DNA of 64,000 nt from Sulfobacillus thermotolerans (lineage in GTDB: Bacteria > Bacillota > Sulfobacillia > Sulfobacillales > Sulfobacillaceae). A program made the translations under genes and the position numbers. Below, piece after piece: positions 18,272 through 26,455 of this stretch. Under the pieces are notes generated by a model. The model had not been told where the DNA came from, ran no database searches, and was given only the letters and a program-made list of their open reading frames with translations. Location: the NCBI GenBank assembly GCA_002951815.1, contig CP019454.1, positions 2,418,001-2,482,000 on the forward strand, read 5' to 3'. How positions within the stretch are numbered: the stretch's first letter is position 1; each line of letters opens with the position of its first letter.

Positions 18272-18855
18272 TGGAAAACACCTATGCGTGGATCCAAGAC
18301 GTCGCGCTCCCCGTGACATTGGTCCACAATGCACGCGGAGACGAGCGGTTTATTACCGCCATGTCGGGAGACAATATGCTCTGGAGGGCAAAGGAGCCGC
18401 CGGTAGCATGGGACTGGCTTGACCCGACGGTGGCCTATTACGGCATTGGTCCCGAAAACGCTGAGCCTTCGGTATGGTTTGTGGGCGAGCCGATTGGTCA
18501 AGAAGAAAGAAGTTGGAAGGATTTGGTCATGGCGGTCGGACGACAACAACGCTTGTTGACTCCCATGACGGAGTCGATTGTGGACGCGATTCGGCAGCCG
18601 GTTAGGGTGGCGGTGTTTACCATTCCGAGTTGTCCCAAATGCGCCCAAGCGGTGCGGTTAATTGGAGCCATGGCTTTACGCAATCCTAAGATTTCGTTAT
18701 ACGCAGTCGATTTAGACAAGCAGCACGGGTTAATTGCCAAGTGGAATCTACAGACATTGCCAGCCTTTATGGTGAACGATACGCTAAGTGTGATGGCAGC
18801 AAATGAATGGATTTTGGCGCAAGCCATTCAAAATGCGAGTGTAGAGGCCGGGTAA
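18268..18855 (+). CDS. thioredoxin-fold protein with CPKC motif
   Basis: 195 residues. Residues 1 to about 110 are not recognised. The C-terminal part (about 112-190) is a thioredoxin/glutaredoxin-like domain: VAVFTIPSCPKCAQAVRLIG with a C-x2-C pair, LYAVDLDKQHGLIAKWNLQTLPAFMVN with the expected cis-Pro region (TLPAF). It starts at ATGATGG overlapping the glycosyltransferase stop, so it is translationally coupled. Likely a thiol-disulfide or glutaredoxin-type redox protein, possibly with an N-terminal partner-binding domain. A strong terminator follows at once. Confidence 0.7.
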   Translation: MMENTYAWIQDVALPVTLVHNARGDERFITAMSGDNMLWRAKEPPVAWDWLDPTVAYYGIGPENAEPSVWFVGEPIGQEERSWKDLVMAVGRQQRLLTPMTESIVDAIRQPVRVAVFTIPSCPKCAQAVRLIGAMALRNPKISLYAVDLDKQHGLIAKWNLQTLPAFMVNDTLSVMAANEWILAQAIQNASVEAG

Positions 18856-18876
18856 ATACCCGGCCCTAATTTTTTG
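18846..18876 (+). terminator. intrinsic terminator after the thioredoxin-fold gene
   Basis: GGCCGGGT (18846-18853), AAAT loop, ACCCGGCC (18858-18865), then a T-run at 18870-18875. Classic rho-independent form overlapping the stop codon. Confidence 0.9.
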
Positions 18877-18999
18877 AACTTGTACCCTGCTAATATTCAT
18901 ATGTGAAACACTGTAATTAACTATTATTGAAAATGTGTCGTCAATTAGATAATCGAAGAGTACAATAACTTTAGACTAAGTATGTAGGAGATGGGCTTT

Positions 19000-19776
19000 A
19001 TGGTGCATGTGACAGCCGTCCAGCAAGGTCTTGCGGTCTTTTCAGGGATACTGGTGGGCTTTTCCTTAGGGCTGATTGGTGGGGGCGGTTCGATTTTAGC
19101 GGTACCGTTGCTGCTTTATGTGGTTGGCATTCATGATGCGCATATTGTCATTGGCACGACCGCATTGGCGGTGGCGGTCAATGCCTATTTAAACCTGATC
19201 CCGCACTGGAGAAATGGCAATGTGCAATGGGCAGCGGCCGTGGGGTTTGCCATTCCCGGCGCGATTGGCGCCTTAATTGGTTCGACTATTGGGAAAATGG
19301 TGAATGGAAAAGACTTATTGTTTCTGTTTGCGATTTTGATGTTGGTCGTCGCGGGGTTGATGTTACGTCCTAAAGAGAAAAGTGAGGACCGGCATTTTGT
19401 GTGGCATCGGCGGATGCTAGGCCGTGTCATTCCCGCGGGATTCACAGTCGGGTTGGTGTCGGGATTTTTTGGTATTGGCGGTGGATTTTTGATTGTGCCG
19501 GGTCTGATGTTTTCGACCGGTATGCCGATGATTTACGCGATTGGAAGTTCGTTGTTCTCCGTCGGAACGTTTGGGTTGACGACGGCCACCAATTACGCCC
19601 TGTCAGGGTTGGTGGATTGGTTAGTGGTGATTGAATATATTGCGGGGGGCGCTTTAGGTGGGTTTGCGGGCGCTCGGTTGGCCAGCCGGTTAAGCCATCA
19701 AAAACGTACGTTGAACTTTATTTTTTCCGGCGTGGTCATCATTGTCGCCATTTATATGCTGATTCTGAATCGGTAA
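19000..19776 (+). CDS. TSUP family (TauE/SafE) membrane permease
   Basis: 258-residue polytopic membrane protein with the internal duplication of the TSUP family: GLIGGGGSILAVPLLL in the first half and GFFGIGGGFLIVPGLM in the second. Family members export sulfite or sulfoacetate or move related sulfur anions and organic anions; an organosulfur or sulfite role would suit a sulfur-rich habitat but is not shown. The ATG at 19000 has TAGGAG nine bases upstream; the ATG at 18991 abuts the Shine-Dalgarno and is rejected. Monocistronic, flanked by terminators on both sides. Confidence 0.9.
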   Translation: MVHVTAVQQGLAVFSGILVGFSLGLIGGGGSILAVPLLLYVVGIHDAHIVIGTTALAVAVNAYLNLIPHWRNGNVQWAAAVGFAIPGAIGALIGSTIGKMVNGKDLLFLFAILMLVVAGLMLRPKEKSEDRHFVWHRRMLGRVIPAGFTVGLVSGFFGIGGGFLIVPGLMFSTGMPMIYAIGSSLFSVGTFGLTTATNYALSGLVDWLVVIEYIAGGALGGFAGARLASRLSHQKRTLNFIFSGVVIIVAIYMLILNR

Positions 19777-19787
19777 CTCAGGATGAA

Positions 19788-19829
19788 AATACAGGCCAGG
19801 TGCTCCATAGCGGGCGCCTGGCCTGTATT
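19788..19829. terminator. long hairpin after the TSUP gene
   Basis: A 13-bp perfect inverted repeat, AATACAGGCCAGG (19788-19800) and CCTGGCCTGTATT (19817-19829), whose loop can pair further with one G-U. No long T-run follows. Probable terminator. Confidence 0.65.
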
Positions 19830-19905
19830 GGTTTGTCGAAGCAAGGCTCTTCGTCACGAGGAGCATGGTACAATAAGGCCAACAATTAAAGATTGAGGTG
19901 TCCGT

Positions 19906-21207
19906 GTGGCGTTTGTCGTGTGCAGTATTCTAGCTATTGTCGGCTTATTCCTCGTGTGGGGGCGGCCGCAGTTCTATATTCCAGGCCTTGTGATAGCGGC
20001 TATCGGCGTGGAAGTGATTCACCATTGGTATGCAGGCATCGGTCAATATCTGCCGTGGGTCGGCGTTTGGCTAGGCGTTATGATTTCAGCGGGCCCCGGC
20101 GTATGGCGGGAATGGGGTGCCTTGTTGCGACGCCAAAAAGTATCGGTGCTTCTCTTTGCCCTCTATTTGGCAGGCATAGTGGCGTCGACCGTGGTAGGCA
20201 TTGACCGAACCGTTTCACTGCGCTATGCGCTGGGCGTACCAGCGGTTTTGGTGGTCGCTCTGCTCGTGTTTCCATGGACTATTGAGAAAGGATATACCAC
20301 CGTCGCGGACGTCTTTCGCATCATGGGTCTTGTAGGCATACTCGCGACTTTCAGTGCCGGTATTGCGGCGATTGGTTTTCATTCTGGCTTTGTTGTTCCG
20401 GTGGGCCACCACAAGATTCTGGCATGGCAATGGCCATTTGCCAATAAGAATACCTTTGGAATGCTCCTAACCTTTGCGCTGCCCGCCGCTTCTTTTTTAG
20501 CCTTAAATCGGGACGAGTCTCTAGGCGTTCGGCGCTTTTGGACGGCAGGCGCGGTTCTTATCCTCATTGGTGTCGCGCTGAGCTATTCTCGCTCTTCATG
20601 GATTGCCAGTATGGTGGGAATCATCGCGTTTGTGATGCTATATTACGGGCGGCGTGGGACGCTGTACCTGTTCGGCGGACTTATCCTTTTAGCCGGAGGC
20701 TTAGTGGCGAAAACCGGCCTACACAAGTGGCAACTTTTATGGAGTAAAGGGTTAAATGGCCGTTTAGTCTTATGGACTGCAGGCTTTCATGCCATGGCGC
20801 ACCATTGGGTATTAGGGGTGGGACCGGGCAATTCCCCTGCGGCACTGCGCCCTTTTGTACCGGCTATTTATGCGGGATTAACGCCCTCCGACTCCTTATT
20901 GCGAACCGCCGTAGAACTCGGCTTGTGGGGCTTAGTGATGTGGGTGCTGCTTGTTGGAGGGGCTCTTTTAGGCTTGCTATTCACAAACCCGTGGCATCAT
21001 TGGCAAGAGAGTGCAATATTTTCCTTCTTATTAGCGAGCTTAGCGCAACAAGTGGTCGAATCCCTCATGCTGGGGGGTGTCTCATTTGGTGATTTTTTCT
21101 TTACGCTATTCATCGGACTTGCATGGTATAACGTCTTTGGAGACCGAATCATGCAAGCGCCAAGCGCGTCGCACTTGACGGCGCGCATGCACGGTTCGGG
21201 AGTGTGA
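19906..21207 (+). CDS. O-antigen ligase / polymerase-like membrane protein
   Basis: 433-residue polytopic membrane protein with about 11-12 hydrophobic helices. The periplasmic-type loop (about residues 295-335, LGVGPGNSPAALRPFVPAIYAGLTPSDSLL) matches the O-antigen ligase/Wzy-C domain, which joins or polymerises undecaprenyl-linked glycans outside the membrane. The GTG start at 19906 has GAGGTG five bases upstream. The neighbouring polyprenyl sugar-phosphate transferase (minus strand) and the GH84 enzyme suggest a surface polysaccharide locus. In a Gram-positive host the acceptor would be a wall or capsule glycan or a glycoprotein rather than lipid A. Confidence 0.83.
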   Translation: MAFVVCSILAIVGLFLVWGRPQFYIPGLVIAAIGVEVIHHWYAGIGQYLPWVGVWLGVMISAGPGVWREWGALLRRQKVSVLLFALYLAGIVASTVVGIDRTVSLRYALGVPAVLVVALLVFPWTIEKGYTTVADVFRIMGLVGILATFSAGIAAIGFHSGFVVPVGHHKILAWQWPFANKNTFGMLLTFALPAASFLALNRDESLGVRRFWTAGAVLILIGVALSYSRSSWIASMVGIIAFVMLYYGRRGTLYLFGGLILLAGGLVAKTGLHKWQLLWSKGLNGRLVLWTAGFHAMAHHWVLGVGPGNSPAALRPFVPAIYAGLTPSDSLLRTAVELGLWGLVMWVLLVGGALLGLLFTNPWHHWQESAIFSFLLASLAQQVVESLMLGGVSFGDFFFTLFIGLAWYNVFGDRIMQAPSASHLTARMHGSGV

Positions 21208-21219
21208 GACAAGATGGGG

Positions 21220-21250
21220 GGGAGGGCAGGAGCAATAGTTCCTGTCTCCC
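21220..21250 (+). terminator. imperfect hairpin after the O-antigen-ligase-like gene
   Basis: GGGAG-GG-CAGGA (21220-21231) can pair with TCCTG-T-CTCCC (21240-21250) around an 8-nt loop. No T-run; terminator role is tentative. Confidence 0.4.
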
Positions 21251-21397
21251 TCTGGTGATATTTCAAAGATTTTAGCGTGCTGCGCGACCAGCCAAGGTGC
21301 ATGGAATGCTGCCATGCCGCCCGACCACGCGAACCGGCTTACCGCTCCTTATGTACGCGTTTAAATAGGTTTGATGGAGCGGCGTAAGGTATGAGCT

Positions 21398-21583
21398 TTA
21401 TTTCCCGTGTCGGAATAGATAAGCAGCGACAATTAGGAGACTCAAGAAAGACAGAACGGCAAGAGCCCAAACGGGGCGAGAGATATGATGGCGTTGACGC
21501 CATATCGACACGTAAACACCCGCCCAACGGGCGAGAACAAGAAGTGCGATTCCTAACAGCGCGATTGCCATGTCTAAACCCAA
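21398..21583 (-). CDS. small two-helix membrane protein
   Basis: About 61 residues with two predicted membrane helices (MAIALLGIALLVLARW and WALAVLSFLSLLIVAAYLF) separated by a short basic loop. The TTG start (complement 21581-21583) has AAGGAG ten bases upstream; an ATG four codons later (21571) is also possible. It lies downstream of the sugar-phosphate transferase gene on the same strand. No family was recognised. Length, topology and ribosome site support a real gene. Confidence 0.55.
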   Translation of the reverse strand: MGLDMAIALLGIALLVLARWAGVYVSIWRQRHHISRPVWALAVLSFLSLLIVAAYLFRHGK

Positions 21584-21743
21584 CGTATCAGCGCTCCTTC
21601 TTAATCGGCGATATCGCGAGATCATGGGTCTCTGCCTTTTAAACTCTGCAGTTCATGCTGTTAGCCATAAAGAACGCCTCAACGCGATTATGACCTTGAT
21701 GCTCTATTGATCCGTCGTCTCTGGAAGACGATGGGACATGAGC

Positions 21744-23042
21744 CTACTTCTCCTTTTTAAAGGGCAGTTGCACCAAAGTGCGGGCGACAATGATTAAGTC
21801 CTTGAACCAGGACCAACTGGTTGCGTAATGGAGGTCATAGACCGCCTTTTCTTCAGGGCTTGACGTATAACTCCCCGCAACTTGGGCAAGACCTGTCAAT
21901 CCCGGCGTGCTCAAGTGACGGAGATCGTACACGTCAATCGCCTGACGATGCTGGTCCACAAAAACGGGACGTTCAGGGCGAGGTCCCACTAAGGACATGT
22001 CGCCTTTTAGGACATTCCATAATTGGGGCAGCTCGTCTAGATGGGTTGTCCGCAAGAACTGGCCACACCGGGTCACACGGGGATCGTGGGGCTGGGATAA
22101 AATGGGTCCCGTTGCCGCTTCGGCATCGGGAATCATGGTCCGGAATTTTACCAGCATAAAGTGTTTCCCGCCCGCCGTTACCCTTTCTTGGAAATAGAGG
22201 ACAGGACGGCCTGAATCGAGGAGTGTGACGAGAGCGATGACAAGAAAAAGGGGAAGCAGGACAATAAGACTGGTAGCGGAGACGACCACATCGGCTAGCC
22301 GTTTTAACGCCGCTGATCCGTGGCGGGTCCGAATGGAGGCGAGCGAAAACATCGGGACCTCGCCGACGGATGTGAGTTCGGAGCCTGCAACAAGGAGGTC
22401 ATACGTATCGGGTTTCCATAAACAGGGAATATTATGTTTCATGCATTCGATAAAGTAACGGGATTTTGTGGGGATATCAACGGTGCCTAGGACCACCGCT
22501 CCAATGCGGTACCACGGGATCACCGTATTGGTGTCCTTCGGTTCTTGAAACACCATCGTAATACGGGGCAGATATTGTCCGGCTCTGCGCGTCAACGCCG
22601 ACCATTCGGCTTCTTCGCCTACGGCGAGTACCGTGACGACGGGAGCGTGGCGTAAAGACCATGACCGGTACGCTAAACGCCAAATCAGGAAGAGCATCAT
22701 TTGAATGCTTGCCGACAAAAAGAAGACGGTGCGAGGGAGCCCAATGGTGACCAACATTAGACTAATCATCGACGACACGAAGCTGTTGGTGATGATGGCC
22801 ATGGTCACCGAGCTCACCACTTCGTGTGAGGTTTTGTGCGTGGGGCGGTCGTAGAGGCCATAAATATAAAAGATCACCCAAAGACTAATAATCTCCCACG
22901 GCAATAGATTGGCGAAGGCCCGTAGATTATAGGGTGGTAGAGTCAGATGAAATCGTATGAGAAAAGCGATAAGATTGGAAGCAAGAAAAATGAACCCATC
23001 AATAAATCCAATTTTCCATGCGGTTAAGGCGTGACGTGTCAT
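21744..23042 (-). CDS. polyprenyl glycosylphosphotransferase
   Basis: 432-residue WbaP/CpsE-type initiating transferase that places a sugar-1-phosphate on undecaprenyl phosphate at the membrane. The N-terminal third has four to five helices, the middle is a CoA-binding-like domain, and the C-terminal catalytic domain has a membrane anchor (SLIVLLPLFLVIALVTLL), YFQERVTAGGKHFMLVKFRTM, the Asp-Glu pair in THLDELPQLWNVLKGD and SLVGPRPER. The ATG at 23042 follows AGGGG by eight bases; an upstream in-frame ATG at 23078 has a weak site. Together with the O-antigen-ligase-like gene it implies assembly of a lipid-linked surface glycan. The sugar transferred is not predictable. Confidence 0.92.
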   Translation of the reverse strand: MTRHALTAWKIGFIDGFIFLASNLIAFLIRFHLTLPPYNLRAFANLLPWEIISLWVIFYIYGLYDRPTHKTSHEVVSSVTMAIITNSFVSSMISLMLVTIGLPRTVFFLSASIQMMLFLIWRLAYRSWSLRHAPVVTVLAVGEEAEWSALTRRAGQYLPRITMVFQEPKDTNTVIPWYRIGAVVLGTVDIPTKSRYFIECMKHNIPCLWKPDTYDLLVAGSELTSVGEVPMFSLASIRTRHGSAALKRLADVVVSATSLIVLLPLFLVIALVTLLDSGRPVLYFQERVTAGGKHFMLVKFRTMIPDAEAATGPILSQPHDPRVTRCGQFLRTTHLDELPQLWNVLKGDMSLVGPRPERPVFVDQHRQAIDVYDLRHLSTPGLTGLAQVAGSYTSSPEEKAVYDLHYATSWSWFKDLIIVARTLVQLPFKKEK

Positions 23043-23186
23043 GCGTATATCCCCTGATGATGTGGCATTCGCCCTCATTTTCTCGCAATCGAGGGCATTG
23101 GGCAATAACTGTTGCGCAATATGTTACAGTTATTTTCATAAAGTTTATCTACCGCCATGGTGGAATAGGGGGATTGACGGCAAAAT

Positions 23187-24668
23187 ATGGCGAAGAAAGC
23201 CGGTAAATGGCGCGCTACGGCTTTGATAGCGGGACTAGTGGTCGTCGGCGGTGTAATGTGGCATGTGGTTTCGGCATCGCATTTGAAGCGAACCTTACCC
23301 GTATCACCACAGCATTTTTCAGCACACACCGCCATTGCCCCTAGGCCGTTGTATGCGGGAATTGTGGAGGGTTTTTATGGCCCTCGTTGGTCGTGGCGTC
23401 AAACCGAACAGATTTTTGCCTTCATGCACAAGCAAGGGCTCAATACGTTTGTCTATGCACCTAAAAATGTCCCGTATTTGCGCGCCCAGTGGAATGTACC
23501 GTATCCCCAAAGTCATCTCGACAAGCTCCATACGCTCGTGATGTCCGCGCGCGCTCACCATGTGCTCTTCATTTGTTCGATTAGTCCAGGGCTTTCGATT
23601 CAATATTCGAGCCAGCGAGATAGACAAGAACTCTTGAATAAAATCAATGCGTTGTGGGGTATTGGGATTCATGCAGTCATGCTGAGTTTTGATGATATTC
23701 CTACGACGTTGAAGGCGGCAGATCAAACCCAATATCACGATAATCTTGCTCTGGCGCAAGCGTCTCTCGTGGATAGCATGGTGGCCAGGGAAAAAAGCAT
23801 GGGGCACCACATGCAGTTTTTTTTCACCCCGACCGTATATTGGGGAACCCAGAATACACTGTACTGGCAAACCCTTGCCAAAGCGTTGGATCCTGGAATT
23901 CCCGTGATTTGGACAGGCCCCTATGTCCTTTCAGCCACAATTACCGCGCAACAAGCCCGTCAGGTGCAAAAAGACGTGGACCATCCGTTAATGATTTGGG
24001 ATAATTACCCGGTAAACGACTATACATATGTCATGTGGCACCATCCTCAAATCTTGTTGGGACCTGTGATGGGGCGCAGTCCCAACTTGCCGCATGTGGT
24101 TCGGGGCTATCTATTCAATCCCATGCTACAGCCCTATGCGTCGGAAGTGGCTATCGCGACCGGTGCTCAATACCTTCGCACCCCCTCCGCATATCATCCG
24201 CTGAAGGCATGGCATCAAGCCTTAGACATGGTGGCGGGACCTGGGGCGGCGGAGGCGCTGCAAAGTTTCGCCGGAGCTAATTCTGTGAGTTTTCTGCACC
24301 CCGAGCCCTTAGATCCTTTAACGGCCAATATCAAAGCCTTTTGGACGGCACAGACGGCCGGCAAGGATCTCGAGAAGACAGCGTTATATGCCGAATTTGC
24401 CCGCTGGACGCGCAATAGTGCGGTCTTGCAGCAAAAGCTGCCGCCCGCACTATTCCAAGAAATAAAGCCATGGGTATCTTTGTATGCCCGAGAGGGCACA
24501 TTGGGTGTTCAGGTCATCAAGGCATTGCAAGAACACAGGCCAAGCTTGGCCGCTTCGCTTAATGCTGCGCAAAGTGCAGTTGAGGCAACGCCAGACCAGC
24601 TAAGCGTATACCAGAGCCTTAACCAATGGTTTGCCAAGGCGTTAAAGCACTTATCGTCGCATACTTAA
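23187..24668 (+). CDS. exported GH84 beta-N-acetylglucosaminidase-like enzyme
   Basis: 493-residue protein. An N-terminal basic stretch and hydrophobic segment (TALIAGLVVVGGVMWHVV, residues about 11-28) form a signal anchor. The GH84 barrel begins with GIVEGFYGPRWSWRQTEQI, followed by NTFVYAPKNVPYLRAQW and the catalytic double Asp in MLSFDDIP (about residues 170-177). GH84 enzymes remove beta-linked GlcNAc by substrate-assisted catalysis; here outside the cell. It is divergent from the sugar-phosphate transferase gene and overlaps the next minus-strand gene by 4 bp. A role in trimming its own or foreign GlcNAc-containing glycans is inferred. Confidence 0.9.
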   Translation: MAKKAGKWRATALIAGLVVVGGVMWHVVSASHLKRTLPVSPQHFSAHTAIAPRPLYAGIVEGFYGPRWSWRQTEQIFAFMHKQGLNTFVYAPKNVPYLRAQWNVPYPQSHLDKLHTLVMSARAHHVLFICSISPGLSIQYSSQRDRQELLNKINALWGIGIHAVMLSFDDIPTTLKAADQTQYHDNLALAQASLVDSMVAREKSMGHHMQFFFTPTVYWGTQNTLYWQTLAKALDPGIPVIWTGPYVLSATITAQQARQVQKDVDHPLMIWDNYPVNDYTYVMWHHPQILLGPVMGRSPNLPHVVRGYLFNPMLQPYASEVAIATGAQYLRTPSAYHPLKAWHQALDMVAGPGAAEALQSFAGANSVSFLHPEPLDPLTANIKAFWTAQTAGKDLEKTALYAEFARWTRNSAVLQQKLPPALFQEIKPWVSLYAREGTLGVQVIKALQEHRPSLAASLNAAQSAVEATPDQLSVYQSLNQWFAKALKHLSSHT

Positions 24669-25018
24669 TGGGCTTCTTGATGGGCATGTTTGGGAGCGAC
24701 ATCAAAAAACCCGATGACGGTAGCCATAAAGATAAAGCTCCCCGGGATCAGCCATAACGTCAACGATCCGAAAGCGCCGAGCACGGTCGCCACCAGACCG
24801 ATCCAGGAGGCGGCCAATGGCTTGACCAAAAATAGTACACCAGAAATTAAGCACAGCACACCGACAGCGACCGTCAGGTGTGAGGCGGAAACCCCATAAC
24901 GACTGTAATTATGGAATAGGGCAGTATAAACGCCGGGAATATGCTCAAAGAGGCCCGCCAAAATGCCGGATACGCCGCCTAAGATGCCCAGTACAAACGC
25001 CATATATTTCATGACCAT
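24665..25018 (-). CDS. four-helix membrane protein (DUF4064-like)
   Basis: 117 residues, four hydrophobic helices separated by short loops (YMAFVLGILGGVSGILAGLF; LTVAVGVLCLISGVLFLV; WIGLVATVLGAFGSLTLWLI; FIFMATVIGFFDVA) and a His-rich tail (PKHAHQEAH). It resembles DUF4064-type small membrane proteins of Firmicutes. The ATG at 25018 has AAGGAG five bases upstream. It lies 33 bp downstream of the NDH-2-like gene on the same strand and may be co-transcribed. Function unknown. Confidence 0.7.
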   Translation of the reverse strand: MVMKYMAFVLGILGGVSGILAGLFEHIPGVYTALFHNYSRYGVSASHLTVAVGVLCLISGVLFLVKPLAASWIGLVATVLGAFGSLTLWLIPGSFIFMATVIGFFDVAPKHAHQEAH

Positions 25019-25051
25019 CAAGTCTCCTTACCGACCAGAGTGATCCGTCCC

Positions 25052-26143
25052 TTAGGGCCATGGACGGTCAAAAATCTTAGACAATTTCAGCCGATATTGT
25101 TGAAAAGAATAGTTCTTGAGCGTTCGTGCACTAAAGCCGCGAACCGGAATACCACCATGTAATACCCACCCGACCCCTTGACCTTCGTCAAGGGATATGA
25201 GCATACCACGCAAATGAGGGCGGAATTCGGGGCCGGGTTGGCCTTTGGTCAAACGGCTCGCAATCGTCTGTCCGACGAAGTTGCCGGCTAGGGCTGCTAA
25301 TTGTGCGGTTGCAGGGATATCTTCTCCATCCACAACCACGTGCCATAAATCACCCGCGACAAAGACTTGGGGCAGTACTTCCCCATAGCCGTCTGCCACT
25401 GGATATCCCCGACTATCCACCGGCAATCCGCTTTGGCGAATCCACGCGGGTGGCGTAATGCCACCTGCCCAGATAAGAATATCATACCCATAATGGTCTT
25501 TTTCTAGTTCAATATGCGTGTCTGTGACGCGTACGAGCTTTTGGCCCATGACGACGGTGACACCCGCAGCAATCAAGCGCTTATAGGCATACGTGGATAA
25601 GCCAATGCCTAAGGCCGGAAGCAGTCGGTTGAATCCTTCGACAAGAATCACATCGTGGTCAATGGCCAACATGCCCGCAACTTCAACCCCGGTCAACCCC
25701 CCACCGATGACCGCGACCCGTTGGTCTTTGGCGTAGCGCAAAGCATCTTTTATGCCTCGGGCATCATGACCGTCGCGCAACGTGTGCGCCACCTCACGAA
25801 GTCCCGGAATCGGGGGCAGAGAAGGTTCTGAACCTGGCGCTAACACGAGCCAGTCGTACTGCACGGGATCATGATCTTGGAGTAACACCGTTTTATTATG
25901 GGTATCCAAACCGACCGCAAAATAGGGAAGCCGTGAGACCGCCACTTCTTTTAATAGTTCACTATACGGCATCACGTGATGGTCCACGGTGTCGTGTTTT
26001 GCTAAAGCTTCTGGCAGCTCGGGTATGAGCTGATGTCCTTCTCCCGGTTCAACTAAGATAAGTTCGGTCTCTGGGAGATCACGTAGCGCGCCTAATGCTC
26101 CTAGACCGGCATACCCGCCTCCGACCACGACAATCTTTTGCAC
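25052..26143 (-). CDS. NDH-2-like FAD-dependent pyridine nucleotide oxidoreductase
   Basis: 363-residue flavoprotein. The N-terminal FAD-binding site is IVVVGGGYAGLGALGAL, the NAD(P)H site is VAVIGGGLTGVEVAGML near residue 140, and FVAGDLW near 270 is the second FAD contact. The layout matches type II NADH dehydrogenases and related sulfide:quinone-type reductases, which transfer electrons from NAD(P)H to quinone at the inner membrane face. The cysteine pair needed for sulfide oxidation is not evident, so NDH-2-like is preferred. GTG start at 26143 with AGGGGGA upstream. The downstream small membrane protein may be co-transcribed. Confidence 0.85.
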   Translation of the reverse strand: MQKIVVVGGGYAGLGALGALRDLPETELILVEPGEGHQLIPELPEALAKHDTVDHHVMPYSELLKEVAVSRLPYFAVGLDTHNKTVLLQDHDPVQYDWLVLAPGSEPSLPPIPGLREVAHTLRDGHDARGIKDALRYAKDQRVAVIGGGLTGVEVAGMLAIDHDVILVEGFNRLLPALGIGLSTYAYKRLIAAGVTVVMGQKLVRVTDTHIELEKDHYGYDILIWAGGITPPAWIRQSGLPVDSRGYPVADGYGEVLPQVFVAGDLWHVVVDGEDIPATAQLAALAGNFVGQTIASRLTKGQPGPEFRPHLRGMLISLDEGQGVGWVLHGGIPVRGFSARTLKNYSFQQYRLKLSKIFDRPWP

Positions 26144-26407
26144 AATGACTTCCCCCTGAATGCGGTTTGCTGCTGAAAACGTCTACCATACGTTAATGAT
26201 GCCATAACGCTTGCGTTTTATCAATTGTACGCACTGCCGCCGCCGGAGGTTAGGCATGGTGCCTAATTTTCCTCGTGAACGCTTTACAGACGGGCGGTGT
26301 GGGGAATGGAGGAGCACCCTGTGGGATCCAAATACCAACGGATTGGGTTCAGCGCGGAAAGCTCCGGTTGAGGATGACTTGGCCCTCTCTTAACTGTGCG
26401 GAAAGTG

Positions 26408-26413
26408 TATAAT
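26408..26413 (+). promoter_or_regulatory. -10 promoter element for the acyl-CoA synthetase gene
   Basis: Perfect TATAAT (preceded directly by TG) 42 bp upstream of the assigned start. No good -35 at 17 bp was seen, so the TG may compensate. Confidence 0.5.
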
Positions 26414-26455
26414 GAGAGAATTATAAGAATAAAAAGGCAGGGAGTGATCGTTGTC

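Noticed and set aside
25052-26143. Sulfide:quinone reductase assignment
   Set aside because: The redox-active cysteines expected of that family are not evident; NDH-2-like is the safer call.
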